64,000 nt of DNA from Galerina marginata (taxonomy: Eukaryota; Basidiomycota; Agaricomycetes; Agaricales; Galerinaceae), in the NCBI GenBank assembly GCA_023014335.1, contig JAECYW010000003.1, forward strand, positions 1,426,001 to 1,490,000, written 5' to 3'. This document shows, one piece after another, positions 11,972 through 24,125 of the stretch (its first letter is position 1; each line of letters opens with the position of its first letter). The translations under genes were made by a program, and so were the position numbers. The notes beneath the pieces are model-generated. The model did no database searches and was not told the DNA's origin. It saw nothing but the letters and a program-made list of their open reading frames with translations.

Positions 11972-12583
11972 TCACTTCTTTCCAGCTTCTATGGCATCCC
12001 CGTTCTTGCAAGCGATGATTTTGATCCTTGCCGCATTAACCATGTCGTTCGACTCCATTTTGAAAGTCGGATTTTTGATAATGAATGTCCATACATCATC
12101 GCAGAGTCTGTAGGTGCGGAGGTGGCCCTGTAGATAGAGGACCGAAAGAGTAAACACCAACGGCCGCATCTAATCAAGGTGTATGACGTGCCTTCAATGT
12201 CGTTTTGTTCTTAACCTGTTTCACCATTATGTCCGCCAGCGACTTGTCGAACTGAAAAGAAAGTAAGAACCCGCCGTACAACGAGCGTGAAAGTCGGCAA
12301 GCGAAGCGACGGAGCCTCGGAGTGGCATACAAGGAAAGATCATGTCCGACCACTAACACCGCACCAGACCGCCGCGCAACCAAAACCCACCTGCTGCAAG
12401 ACTTTCATCGCCAGCTGAGGCGTAATCGCACCGCTCGTGATGAGTTCGTCCAGCGAATCCGTCAGAGCCATGCCTATCCTATCAAAGACCAAAACCCAGC
12501 AACGAGTTGAAATGGAAAGATTGGGAGGCCGCGAAATGCACATACGATGATCCCCGGTAAAATTCGTAGTAAGCAGATGCCAT
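11972..12583 (-). CDS. TOA2: Transcription initiation factor IIA small (gamma) subunit
   Basis: Four exons: 12583-12546, 12478-12391, 12251-12192 and 12127-11972. The sum encodes 113 residues, the normal size of TFIIA-gamma. The start [13 protein letters not shown] matches the family N-terminus. Next come [20 protein letters not shown] (four-helix part) and [32 protein letters not shown] is the beta-barrel part that contacts TBP and DNA, and RIKIIACK follows. The protein joins the large TFIIA subunit to stabilise TBP on promoters in the nucleus. Intron 3 (12128-12191) must use a GC donor (AAG|GCACGT) to give the conserved TTLK-GHLRTY junction. The nearby GT donor would shift the frame. Confidence 0.95.
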
Positions 12584-14638
12584 GGTTCGTCTGAGAGCGA
12601 GAACGATAAGAACTGCTGGAGGTGGTGGACGTCGGTGATCAAACCTGCTGGTAAGCGCCAATGACTCAATGAGGGCGTGACACGCCGGCTGAGTAAACGT
12701 GACATATTCGATCCGGACGTCGGCTATCACTCTCCCACCCCTTTCTTTATGAAGTCCACTGGCGTTTTTTTAAGCGCGAGTTCTTGCAAAGTTCTTGTGA
12801 CGGAGGGTCTGGTTCAAGATCATAATTTCTTGACTCCCACAAAACTTTTTATCTGCCAGCAACTGCCAGATGTGCTTCCTAGCTTCACTTAAAATTTGGC
12901 TATATATATATGTGTCTACTGTAATATTTCGACCACACCGTGGATGACGGCCTAGTATTTTTTTATCCTACAATCCATTTTATAATACCAAAGAGCAGTA
13001 CAACATAACGGAGGATTGTGAGTAACCTTGGTTTAAACTAATCGCGACCGTAGGTCCAACCCAGGGCTACACACACGTCCCACAGCTAGGCCGTCGAATA
13101 TGGGTTCCGGAAGCAACAAAGGAACGGAATAATCCTGGCGGATTGAAAATTGGAGGAGGCAGAAATATCCCAGCACAAAGGATAAAACCAAGTTTTCTAG
13201 CCTCGAGAATTTCTTGATGATAAAAAATACTAGGCAGGTGAAGGCATGTTATCAAGCCCCGGATTCCTTAGCAAGAGAGATAATAGGACTTGGGCCCTTG
13301 TGGAGATATTTGATTGACATGCCCGACACTCTATTCTCGCTATAATGAATTGTCCCGCCGCCACCAAGTTTAAAATAAGATGTGTGGGGAACTTCAATGA
13401 AGAGAGCGATAGTCGTTAGAGACCCAGAGCAGATAACTTAAAGACAATTCCTTCTTATGCCGAGATTGTAAACCAGACTCTGGAGTCGGTTGCCTATAGT
13501 TTGTTTTAGTCGCTTGGAGTTCTTGGTTTATATGTATAAAACGATTTTTTCTGAACCTACTTTGCCACGTCCGAAGGGTGCCGAGGTTTTTCAGAGGTCT
13601 AAATTTAGAATCTACGAAGGTTTTCCCTTCCTCCACTTGCTTTGGCTTGAAAAGGGCGTTGGCTTCCAAATAATGGAGCCTCCGTTTAATTTAATAAGCG
13701 GTGAACGTTATTTTTCAAATAATGAATGGGTAGTTCAGTGGACCGCCTGGTTGATCCTAGGTCTTCTACTAACTTCCGAACTGAAAACGAGAACTCCTTC
13801 TGCAATGAATAAATCTCTGCGACGCCAAGAGACTATCGCACTGGAACTGGTAAGTACTCATCCGTAACAGCTCAGTGAGAATTTTGGTTGCATAAAGCGC
13901 AAGAGGCGGGCAGGAAGGAATGCTGTGTGCCGATATATATTCAAATATAATGACATCAACCCACGGAACTCAACCTTCTCTCCGATCAGGCCACCTGTAT
14001 ATTTATCATTGCCAATACGCATTCATATCCTAGGTCTGCAGCTTATGTGTTTTATCGGCAGAAGCATCTCGTGCCGTCTTTGTTCACCCGAAAAACATCC
14101 AAATTACGCCATTGAACTACTACGGTATGTGCTATCTTTGAACGACAAGTTCAGTGGATTGTAAAAGTCTCAATGTCTGTTTTGCTCTAATAATAAAAGT
14201 TTGGTAATTGGTGTCAGACTTGTTCAAGGAATGGGCATGTGGTAGTCGGGCATTTAGAATCAGGGCCAAAACTCTTTTCCTGGGTTACTCATGCTCCTTG
14301 CTAGGGATCCATAATTCTCGGATATTCGCCGGGAAAGTGACTTCATCAGCCACGTTTTTCAGCGGTCCCGCTCTTCTGCTGGAGCTCTCCGCTCTGGTTT
14401 TCCAGTACGAAGCCGTGCTCTGTCCCACGTCACCAATACAAATTTCCCCGCATGCCTTGCAAAAATAGCTCGCGATTGGTGTACTCAGAATTAACCGTCA
14501 CGGGCCTTGTTCAAAGACGCGAAATTTAAGCGACGAAAGAACCGACTGAATAAGAATTTTTTTTACGGATTATAAAAGGCAGAACTTGAAGGCTTGGCTC
14601 ATTAGCTTTTTGTCCATTCATCCGTGCCAAGTCGCAAA
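12584..14638. other. Divergent intergenic region, no gene supported
   Basis: About 2 kb lies between the divergent TOA2 and AA9 genes. Short open frames at 13490-13867 and 13925-14164 show no known motif. Promoters of both genes are expected near the edges, and a TATA element for the AA9 gene is listed separately. Confidence 0.4.
14571..14580 (+). promoter_or_regulatory. Probable TATA box of the AA9 gene
   Basis: TATAAAAGGC lies 68 bp upstream of the AA9 start codon at 14639 and directly after a T-rich tract, a good position for a core promoter of a strongly regulated secreted enzyme. It is inferred from sequence and spacing only. Confidence 0.55.
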
Positions 14639-16061
14639 ATGTTCGGACTCGCAACTCTTGCTGTGGCTCTCTGCGTTCAACGTGCCGCCGCTCACGGTGG
14701 TGTATTATCCTATTCGTGGAGCGGACAATGGTACTGGGGTTGGCAGCCATACAACAGCCCAACTGGTCAGACCTCGATACAGAGACCTTGGTCAACTTAG
14801 TAACTATTCAGGCCTTTCGGGTCGTTCATTGGAAATCTTTCGTGAGCTAACAACCCAGTGCAGCAACCCCATCCAGGACGCTACCGACCCTAATCTGGCT
14901 TGCAACGATGATGGAACATCTGGTGCCCTTCAGCTCACTGCCACTGTAGCAGCTGGTACCAAGATCACTGCTTACTGGAACCAAGTTTGGCCCCATGCAA
15001 TCGGCCCCATGGTAAGCAATCTACTAATTGTGCAACAAATAATCAATTCCTGATGCTCTAAACCAAATTTCTAGATCACATATCTCGCGCAATGCCCAGG
15101 GTCGTCCTGCACTGGAGTCAGTGCAAAGACTCTGAAATGGGTAATTCAGGCTTTATTTAGTTACGTCGGAGTTCTTATGATCCCAAAATAGTTCAAAATA
15201 GACCAAGCAGGTCTCTTGTCCGGTACTGCATACAGCGGAACATGGGCTTCTGGGCAGATGATTAACCAAAATAGCACCTGGACGAGCACAATCCCTAGCA
15301 CTGTTCCAAGTGGTAACTACTTGATCCGATTTGAGACCATTGCCCTCCACTCTTTACCCGCAGTAGGTTCGAAGCTGTTATTTTCATATCAAACATTTAT
15401 TCGTTCCTCCAGCAAATGTACCCAGAATGCGCTCAGATTACCATCACTGGTGGAGGATCTCTGGCGCCAACTGCTGACCAGCTCGTTACCTTCCCAGGAG
15501 GTTACAGCAACAGCGATCCTGGATGTAAGCATTTGGAACACTTCGACTACCATCAGTTTTCCTAAACTTGTCAACAGTAACTATCGACGTCTACTCCAAC
15601 GCTGCGCAAACCCAGTTAGTGACATTGGCTGCGAATTATTTGGCTTTCTAACGCTGCTTGTAATTTTAGGACGACTTACCAGATCCCAGGACCTCCTCTC
15701 TACGGATCAAGTGCAAGCGCTCCAACTAGCAAGCCGGCCACGACTGTAATCCCGACGACAACTAAACCCGCATCATCGACGAGCAAGCCTGCAACAACAA
15801 CAAATCCCGTTACGTCCCCAGCACCGACTGGCGCGACCGCTGCTCATTTCGCCCAATGCGGCGGACAAGGCTGGACAGGTGCGACTGTTTGGTGCGTGGT
15901 TTCGGTCCTTTTCAAGGTAACTCAATTGACGCCGTTTCCCTCATGTTTAGCGCTGCTCCGTACACTTGCCAGGTCTCCAACGGTAAGCAGCTCATCAAGG
16001 GGCAAAAATGCACATTCTAATGTTTTCCCGAATGGCAGCCTATTACTCTCAATGCCTGTGA
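14639..16061 (+). CDS. AA9 lytic polysaccharide monooxygenase with C-terminal CBM1
   Basis: Nine exons: 14639-14799, 14864-15011, 15075-15140, 15192-15362, 15413-15524, 15578-15614, 15670-15891, 15951-15982 and 16039-16061. They sum to 323 residues in frame. An 18-residue signal peptide ends AAA before HGGVLSY, so the mature N-terminal His19 can form the copper histidine brace with His98 (WPHAIGPM). The axial Tyr is in QMYPECAQ (about residue 185). A Ser/Thr/Pro-rich linker leads to a 33-residue cellulose-binding CBM1 with QCGGQGWTG and four Cys. AA9 enzymes oxidatively cleave cellulose or related glucans outside the cell. Regioselectivity cannot be judged here. The very intron-rich structure is typical of basidiomycete AA9 genes. 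Confidence 0.95.
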
Positions 16062-16572
16062 AGAAAGAAGGAATCCGCCTTCAGGCTTAGTTATTGATCA
16101 TGACATCATGTATTTGTTTAGCTTTCATGCGAATCATAAGTTTCTCTGCTTTTGTAAAGTGCCTTCCCGACCTACCGTGATGTGGTCATTTTACTTCCCT
16201 TGAATATTCCTGTAAATGGGCCAATTTGAACAGGCTCCGAGTTTCGTCAAGGAATAAATGTATGGCATATATATGGTACAAGTACAAAGAAGAATGAACG
16301 AAAAGTTAGAAAATTTGTCCGTGGAAGAGGCAACAGATATGAATAAAATTTATGAGCGACTGCCAGTGACTAGGCGGATATATTATTTCATACGAATAAG
16401 CAAATAAGTCAAAGAACGGAATTGCACACATTGTCAAGGTAAGAAGCGAAGAATTAGACTTATTACTTACACATGAAGGAGATGGAATGCGGAAGGGAAG
16501 TTAGGACAAAAATGAGCGAGAAGCTCTCGAAAAACAAATGGGCGGCGATGTCCAGGTCAGGGCGATCATTCT
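16062..16572. other. Convergent intergenic region
   Basis: This AT-rich 511-bp region lies between the 3' ends of the AA9 gene (plus) and the amidase gene (minus). No gene or repeat is recognised. Confidence 0.5.
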
Positions 16573-18677
16573 TTACAGTTGAACTTGATTGACGAAGACC
16601 GAGCCCTGTTCCCTCAATGCGGTCTCGATCACCTGCATACCTTCTAGGACCTTCTCTTCTTCGAGTTTCCTTCCAGCGACTTGCACGCCTAGGGGTAAGC
16701 CGTGCATCTTGTCCGCGTCATAAACGGAATATGCGTTCTTAGCAATCGAAGGCAGGGATTTGAATTGATCAGAGCAAGTAAAGTCGATAGGCAGGGCATC
16801 CAGCTCCTTGTCGACGTAGGTCACAGGCAAAACCCCGGCGCTGTAGTCGAGCTAGGGCGCGAGCGGCTGTAAGAACGGAGGCGGCAAGAAAGACAAAGAG
16901 GGTTTTACCAGACTGAATAGGAACGCATACCCCGCGCTCATGAGAGCAGTTTTCTCGGAGGAGTCGTTTTCACAAGCCGGTAAAGCCATCGGCACAGTCA
17001 AGACGAAGTCGAGGCCTTCCTCCGTCCACTTCTTATGCCATTCGGCCCTGTACCTATCCCTGGCGGCGATATTATCGCGATCTTCAACGACTGTCTTTGC
17101 GTGCATGACGTCGTAGAGTTGACTGGAAATCGGATCACTTGAGCGAGTAAAGTATGAAAGGATCTTCTTGATGAATTTCGGCAAGTTAAGGAGGTCGAGA
17201 ATCGACCTTCCGGCTGGAGTAAGAGTCTCGCCAGGGCTTAGATGGCTTTGAATTTGGTGACCTCAAAAGACGAAAACATGAGACGACTTGTGACCAGTAA
17301 GAATTGAAAATCATACCGCCATCTGAGAAAAGAAGCTGATAACCTGTTTTCAAGCCTTCGAATACATCCGGAGCTTGACTAGAATAGAATTAATCGCGTA
17401 TCGCAAAGCGTAAAACGAAAACGCACAAATCAACAACTTCATGACCCTGCTTTTTCAAAGCGGAAATGACCATCAATAATGCACGTTTACAAGCCGGAGT
17501 AGGAGGGATTGTACCTGAGCTAGATGGTCAGTTAGGTGTAGTGTCGTAAGGCGATGTCCTTACCGTCCTCCCAAACCACTCCCCACTTTAATTTGCGTCC
17601 TTCGTCCTGAATGTCAACATTTTGCCACGGAAGAGGTATACACTGCGCAAGTTAGCGTCTCAGGCGAAAGACGAAAATCCCTTTACTCACTGTATGGTCA
17701 TAGTACCACGGTTTCGCAGAAATGACCCGCTTCCAAAACTCTCGCAAGTCTGCAAGATTGCCTGCTAAAGGCGCCGCCACGATCGGTATTGACTCCAGGC
17801 CCATCATTGACGACTTATTTCCCCAAGCAGGAAACCTTCCCGAGCTTCCTTTCAAGGTCCATACACCGCAAAAATGGGCAGGTATCCTCACGCTTCCCGC
17901 CAAGTCGGTGCCAATTTCGATTTTACTCCCCCCACAGGCAACCAGAGCCCCACCCCCTCCTGTCGATGCTCCAGCAGAATATCTCTGATTGTAAGGGTTG
18001 GTAGTACGGCCATAGACATCAGAAATCGTCTCGATTGAGATCAGACCGGTCGGAACAGAGGTTTTTACATGAACCAGAGCACCTGCATCCTGGAGCAGAC
18101 GTACTATCGATGACGAAGTTGCGGATGGATGACCAATGTTGCAGGAGTAACTGATGGTAGAATCATGGCCTTCGATATCTATAGTATCTGGACGAAAAAT
18201 AAGATGACATCGTACTCAAGGAAGTCACAATGGCCTCGCACCTTTTAGACTGACAGGGACTCCCATTAGAGTGCGCTCGCGAACCGTTTCGTTGACACCC
18301 GCATCCAAGTCGACACCAGGCCCCCAATTAGCGACAGGAGGAATAGCCAAGGCCTCGTCAAACATTATGTCGGAAATGCAGTTTGTGGCCTTCTGGGCGA
18401 GGAGAGTCTTCTTCGCGTATGCCGCCATAATAGCAGAAGGCGCGATCGTTCCCGACCGACATTGAGATACAAGTTGAGAAATGGAAAGAGCGTGAATTTT
18501 TTCCTCGGATAAAGAGAGTGGAGTTGAATAAATGGCGGGCTGAGAGTCGATCTTCGACTGCCGCTCAGTCTGCTTTCGTGCACTGTCAGATTCGAGAGTC
18601 AAAAACATTCCACGGGGAATGGATGTCAGGACCCACCAAGCACGCTGATGAGCAGAGGGAGAAAAAGAAAAAAGCAT
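16573..18677 (-). CDS. Amidase-signature family protein (acetamidase-like)
   Basis: Seven exons: 18677-18242, 18187-17691, 17642-17564, 17514-17427, 17378-17317, 17261-16909 and 16851-16573. They sum exactly to 597 residues. The Ser-cisSer-Lys triad is visible: Lys145 in VPVSLK, cis-Ser220 in SAGASTGGGGALV and the nucleophile Ser244 in TDLAGSVRIPAHFCG. The C-terminus LPLGVQVAGRKLEEEKVL is typical. The enzyme should hydrolyse small amides in the cytosol for nitrogen use, like acetamidases, although the true substrate is unknown. The usual SSGGE motif reads STGGG, so the Ser next to the cis-Ser is replaced by Thr. The start is the first ATG of the long first exon. Confidence 0.9.
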
Positions 18678-19685
18678 GACTAAAAACGAAGATAAGTAAG
18701 GAAGTATTGCGATTCAAGGGGACGGGGACCGCACCTTATAGTGTAGACGTTATCCGAGGAGTTACGTAGGGTGAACGAATGTTAAAGACGGGGGGAAGGA
18801 GCGACAACTGCGGGAGATGCCATGATTGGATTTATATGAAAAACCGGGCTGGAAAGGTGCTGGTTAGACTTGGGTGTGACATTGCGGCAGAGTTAAAATA
18901 TCCAAAAACCGTATCTCAAAGAAGGTAGGAGAGTGCCAAGTTCCCGGATATACCCAGGTGGACTCCTGTGGCAGCCTGATTTCCTTCCGAGTTACTTAGA
19001 GCACCGAACACGGCGCTTGCTGAGCGTTCGTAAGGAGCAATCGTGTGATAAATTGCACTTGCGCATGGAGGGCATTCGTCATAACAGCAAATCTAGAATA
19101 GGGGCTGGCCGTCGCGTTCAATACTGCTCTGAATCGATGGCTTCATAACTCGGCGATCGCGGATCCGACGGAATATCCGGGACCATGACACCCAAGAGTG
19201 CAAAAAAGCGACGTCGCACTGTGGATATGCCACTTATGAATCGCCGATAGAAGCCCAAGGCACCAGAAGCTGATGCTTATGATCTGCGGCGCAAAGGCGA
19301 CGCATTCGCGCTCTGGCCTGCGGAAGGCCGCTAGAAAATATAAGTCACAGTATCGAATTAAAGTACAATTCGGCTGGGACATTACTGTCGTCTATGTATG
19401 TGTTTTTTGAGGAAGGATCGTGAGAGTTGAGACGGCGTCACATTTACTTACTAATTCTCCGTAGTACGCGCTTTTTGCCTGCTTTCAAGATAGAGAACCG
19501 AATAGAAACTTTCAGTTGAAGATGGGGACGAGATCGGTGAAATCACTCTGGCACTGTAACATGGGCACTGTAACATCTATCTGAGAAAAAACGAGTGAGA
19601 ATGGCCTAATGTTGCTGATTTTCAGAATCTTGCATTCGAGCACCGCATTTTCGGTTGAGGGTATTTATGTCAAACGAGTCGCCTT
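18678..19685. other. Intergenic region
   Basis: About 1 kb lies between the amidase start and the end of the glycosyltransferase gene. A 13-bp sequence GGCACTGTAACAT occurs twice in tandem near 19549-19575. No gene is supported. Confidence 0.4.
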
Positions 19686-21823
19686 TCATTCTGAAAGGCG
19701 GTCCTTGATTATTTTTACCACTGTCGGACCGTACACTGGTATTGCATCTGCAACAAAGATAAGAAACCGGTATAGTGTGGTAAATATAACTCACTACTGT
19801 TGAATTCGTCTCCATAATAAATCCCCTAAGCGGCGCATGTCAGCAATTCCGGTGTCACCGAATAAGTGGACAACCCAACCTTATAGTAGTTTCCTTCCGG
19901 GTAGGTTATTTCAGTATCATTCCAAACGGCGTAATGCTTTTTAAGAATCAGTCTAAATCACACGGGGAAAGACAACTGCGGCAACAAACTTTGTGGCCCA
20001 AGTTCCTTGCGATAATTTCATGATCAAAGACGTACGCTGCGAATACACGATAATTAAATGAACTAGTCAGCCATATTTGAAGTAGACATTACTCACCTTT
20101 CGGCCACACAATTTCCAACAGTGTCGCCTTAGGGGATTGTGGCATCCATAATTGATGCTAATTGGCAGCGCACCCAAATCAATAAAGGTTCAACCCCACG
20201 GAACCATCGGCATGGAAAAAATTGTACTGACTGTCAGCCCAACCCCATGAACGCCGACCAGAATCTAATCGTCATTATTATGAGGAACCGCAGGAACCAG
20301 GAGCACAAGAAAACGCCACACACCGTCGTCGTCGAAGTAAGCTTTATCTGCTCCAGCAAGGTGCTACGCTCCATCTCCAAAATATGGAACTCGCAGATGC
20401 CTTCGTCTTCCAGCGCTCGGAGCGCATCAATGAGCGCTTCGTGATCTTTTTTGTCGAGCCTCCGCGTTGACCCCTGACGGGAAATGTACGTCACGACCGG
20501 CTTTGTTGATGGTCGTATCTGAGACGGCGCAACAACAGCGCCGGATTCGTTCAGAATGGGAAGATAGCCCAGCATATTGTCGACCACGATGTCACGTATG
20601 GGTTGCCAGAAGTTAGTCGGAATGTCGAGCTTCATCGCGCCGCTGATCATCTTGAGCCAACGAGATGCGTAAGGGCTGCAGACCAAGTTCGAGAACGAAA
20701 AACGTGTTTCGATGAGAGCATAAAGATAATAATACGTCAGAAAAGCTCCTCAGCAGAGCGAGAAGGTCACGGATGGCATTCGAAACTTACTGTCTGTAAG
20801 CCGCTTCTCGACTCACGAGTATCACGCGGTCGAACACTACAGTTGAGTTCAGCTTCACCAGATCTTGCCAATAGTCCGATTGCTCGACCGATGCGTGCGG
20901 AAAGGCGATCCTCATAAGTGGCCCAGTCATCTCGGCTTTGTCTCTCCATTCCCCGTTGCGGACAACCTGGAACGCCGTCATTGGGTGAATGGGGTGAGCT
21001 GATGTGTATGACTCACCGGCAAAATAAATCGTGAAGGCAAAGGTAATGTGCTATTTCCTTCCACGCTGAGTTGCGAGTACACTCGCCACGCCCCAAGAAT
21101 GATCTCGCCCCACCAATTGTAGAAATTCTGCAAAAAGAAGGCGAGATTGGTGGAAGACTTTCAGATCAATTCAATTAAAGACCCACGTTCATTGTCGAAG
21201 GGGGATCGTTGACGATGACGGAAAGACCAGCGATCCGAATCACGCGTCCTCCAAGGATCTCCGTCGAAGGATGCAAGAATAGTAGATCCTGTAAAATTTC
21301 AAGTGTGAATTAGAAGAACGCTAGACCAAGCTTTGCACGAAACTTGATCAGTAGGTTCCGAATCTACTCCTTCCGCTTTGATTATTGGCTTTGCAATCAT
21401 GTCTAGCCTCGAAGGGAACTGTGATTCATCAGCAGTCACCACGAAGAACGTCCCGTCTCTCATATACAGGCTGTCCAGAACTGTGAAACCTTGGATGTGT
21501 GCCCCACTTGGAATTGTTGTAAGGTCATACGGGCCTAGTACCGCTGGACCACTTTGTCCAGTTGGCGAAGGCTTCCTCGTATGCGTTGGCGCTGGTATCG
21601 TGTTGGGATTTGGCTCTTCGATACCCTGCTCGTCGAAAAATTCCTCTGGAACAGCGGGCTTGAATTTAGTCCTCAGCCAGTCTGGGACCTCCATTTTGGG
21701 AAAAGAGACGTCTCCCATTTGTGGCTGGAGATAATCCAAGCCAAACATGAACGTTGACACCACCACAACGGCCAAGAAGACCAAAAGAAAACAGCATCGC
21801 AATTCGCGACGCCGAAGAGCCAT
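19686..21823 (-). CDS. GT61-type (DUF563-like) glycosyltransferase, type II membrane protein
   Basis: Eleven exons: 21823-21344, 21288-21187, 21127-21017, 20966-20791, 20675-20324, 20264-20232, 20157-20097, 20036-19990, 19936-19880, 19825-19795 and 19747-19686. All junctions are GT-AG, and the sum is 503 residues. A basic cap and one hydrophobic segment (CCFLLVFLAVVVVSTFMFGL) predict a Golgi or ER signal anchor, followed by a Pro-rich stem. The catalytic part contains NNFYNWWGEI, VILVSREAA, the late VGVHGVGLTHQLWMP motif and a C-terminal IPVYGPTVVKII. Family members transfer sugars such as xylose or GlcNAc onto proteins or polysaccharides. Donor and acceptor are unknown here. Confidence 0.82.
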
Positions 21824-22536
21824 GACAGATAGCTTGGGAAGAGAATTTTGAACAAGTTACAAACCATGACCTCGAGAAGTTTAAAACAAAAAAGAACTGT
21901 ATGTGAGAGTTCTTTCAATACTGCCTGACATGAGAATGCAGATCACGATACACGTGAACCGCCTTGCCAGCAGAAGAACACCAGTGTAGATGCGCCAAGA
22001 GAATGGACACCTTTCAATCAGGTCGCTTCAAAATACGTCGTCGCTGTTGTCGCCCACCAGGATTCACTGGTGCGGCAAAAACTGTTCTGCCGCGCTGTCT
22101 GCCGTGCCTCCCCGAGAAGAGACCGAGAAAGCAATAGGGCGTATATACTTAGAACAGGTCATACGACGTCAAAGACGAGTTCTTTAGTGAACGAGGAACG
22201 CATCCTTTGCGCGACGAGGGTACTGCGCCAGTTTTCGTAGATGATGATGGTCAGGAATAAGGGAGTTCCGCCGTTGTTTGGCTACATCTCAGCATAAACA
22301 AACACCAGATGTCGTTCCAGGAATACTGCGCGAGTTCGACTGTTGGACGCCTGGCGTAACTTAAACTGGAGGTATGTAGGCTTTATGACGCAAACTTACA
22401 CTGTACAAAGTGGTAGGATTACAGGAAGTAAAAATAGGCAGGTTGTGTATGACGAAGGGCTATAGATAAGATAACTTCAAGACTTCAAGATAACGATGAC
22501 AGTAAATATGGTACATCGGTCCATAGCAAAAAGAAA
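21824..22536. other. Intergenic region
   Basis: Upstream of the glycosyltransferase start and downstream of the acidic unknown protein. No gene, repeat or motif is recognised in these 713 bp. Confidence 0.4.
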
Positions 22537-23574
22537 TTATGACATGTCCATGGAATCGTCCTCTTCTCGGCATGCAGAACTTTGCAAAGGAGCTGCTACC
22601 AAGTCTTCTCCATCGCTCCAAGCGAACAATTCATCTTCCGGTAAATCTTCGAAGTCGGCCAGAGCTGCTCTTCTTGCATATTCCTCGGCATATTCTTCTA
22701 GCTCCTCGTCATCGAGATCAACGGGAGTAAGGATATCTTCCGCGTCAATATCTCCTTGGTCGGACCAGGACCCCATTGTGTTATTAGATGTCGCCGAGGC
22801 CGAAGGAATTACCGATACCGTCCGGGTATCGATGGTGCTGGAAGCTAGAAGAGGGTAAATAAATAACGGTCAGCTTTGCATTCTTCACGCCCGGTCGAAT
22901 TTTCGGAGAAAAGACTCACCTGCCAGCTCTTGTTCCCAAGAACTGACATCCTCAAGGTCCGGGTCGAAAGAAGACCCCACTTCCTGAGCATAGGATATTC
23001 GGTAGGAATGGGTCTGTTTCCTACTGACGTTGTTCATGATTCTTCGGAAAAGCTAAACGGGGGGCAAACTCAAAAATAAGTTATTGTGGTCCAGAGGTAA
23101 GATACAAACCTCGTCCTGCATGATATCTTCTTCGTCCTCCTCGTCGTCATCGTCCATTGGCTGGTCATCACTACTAGGCTCATTCAGGTGCCCACGTCGC
23201 TTTCCGCGGATAGCCTGCTCTCTCGCCTTCACCGCTCTCTCTAAACACCGAGCCTTCAAACGATCGCGTAAGAAAACTTTCTGCGGATCGGACTCCACGG
23301 AACCGCCCAAGTAACTTGACGGATTACTGGCAGCAGAAGGAGTTCTTCGTGCAGGCCCGCGCGCGCCTAAAAAGCTCCGTGATAATAATGGCGTTGTAGG
23401 GGTATGCGCCTTATATTGGGACTTGCGACGCGCCTGGGCAGCTGCCACTGGGGAAGTTTTTGGGCTTCCTGGAGACTCTACCAACGGCGATGAATTTAAT
23501 GGCCTGAATTGAAGAGGATTTCTCGAGCCCGAGGGAGTTTGTGGGTAGTAAGATAGCGGACTGGAGGGCTGCAT
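22537..23574 (-). CDS. Conserved acidic hypothetical protein
   Basis: Three exons: 23574-23110, 23052-22920 and 22844-22537. They encode 301 residues in frame. The N-terminal half is Ser/Pro-rich with several SP sites (for example ESPGSPKTSP), suggesting CDK or MAPK phosphorylation. The middle has a basic helix (RDRLKARCLERAVKAREQAI) followed by an acidic run. LFRRIMNNVSRKQTHSYRIS and SSWEQELA come next, then a strongly acidic C-terminus (DLDDEELEEYAEEYARR). The arrangement suggests a nuclear or chromatin-associated protein, but this is inference and no family is recognised. The start is the ATG at 23574; further upstream the frame has no better ATG. Confidence 0.7.
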
Positions 23575-24125
23575 CGTCGTCGTCGAGGAAGTCTGAAATG
23601 TCGGGATATAGCGTGACCGGTTATAGCTATGTAACAATCGTGACAGATCGTGATTTCACGTGACACGTGACCTTCATAAACGAGAGCGCGACGCGTCACC
23701 TTATTTATATCCTTAATTGGATTTTGCAGCATAATAATGCTCACCGGCCGTGTATTACCAAGAATACCTATGCAACAAAGAATAACCGAGCTACCGTATT
23801 TTAGCAAGTCCGTTGACATGGAATTGGTCTCTAGTCCCTCTACTTATGCTTATAGGGGCAAAATGGTTTAGGAAACGACGCAGGTTTCAACGAGATTCCT
23901 GAATACAAAATTCCTTTACCTCAAAGATGTACCATAACCAAAGCCAATGTGATATATTGATACAAGGCCAAGACCATTACACACAACACAAAAATAACCT
24001 AGGTAATAACGCTGAATAAAGTACTTCCAAGTCAAACGGGATATCTGTCCCTCTCCAGCAATTTCATCTCATGACTGTCGTCAGTTTCTATAAGAATTTA
24101 TCAGTCTATTTTTCGTTACTTATAA
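23575..24125. other. Intergenic region
   Basis: These 551 bp lie between two same-strand genes. No coding signal or repeat is recognised. Confidence 0.45.

Noticed and set aside
13745..13765. CTGGTTGATCCT, as at the 5' end of 18S rRNA (also near 26555)
   Set aside because: Only the 12-mer matches; the following bases do not continue as rRNA in either place.
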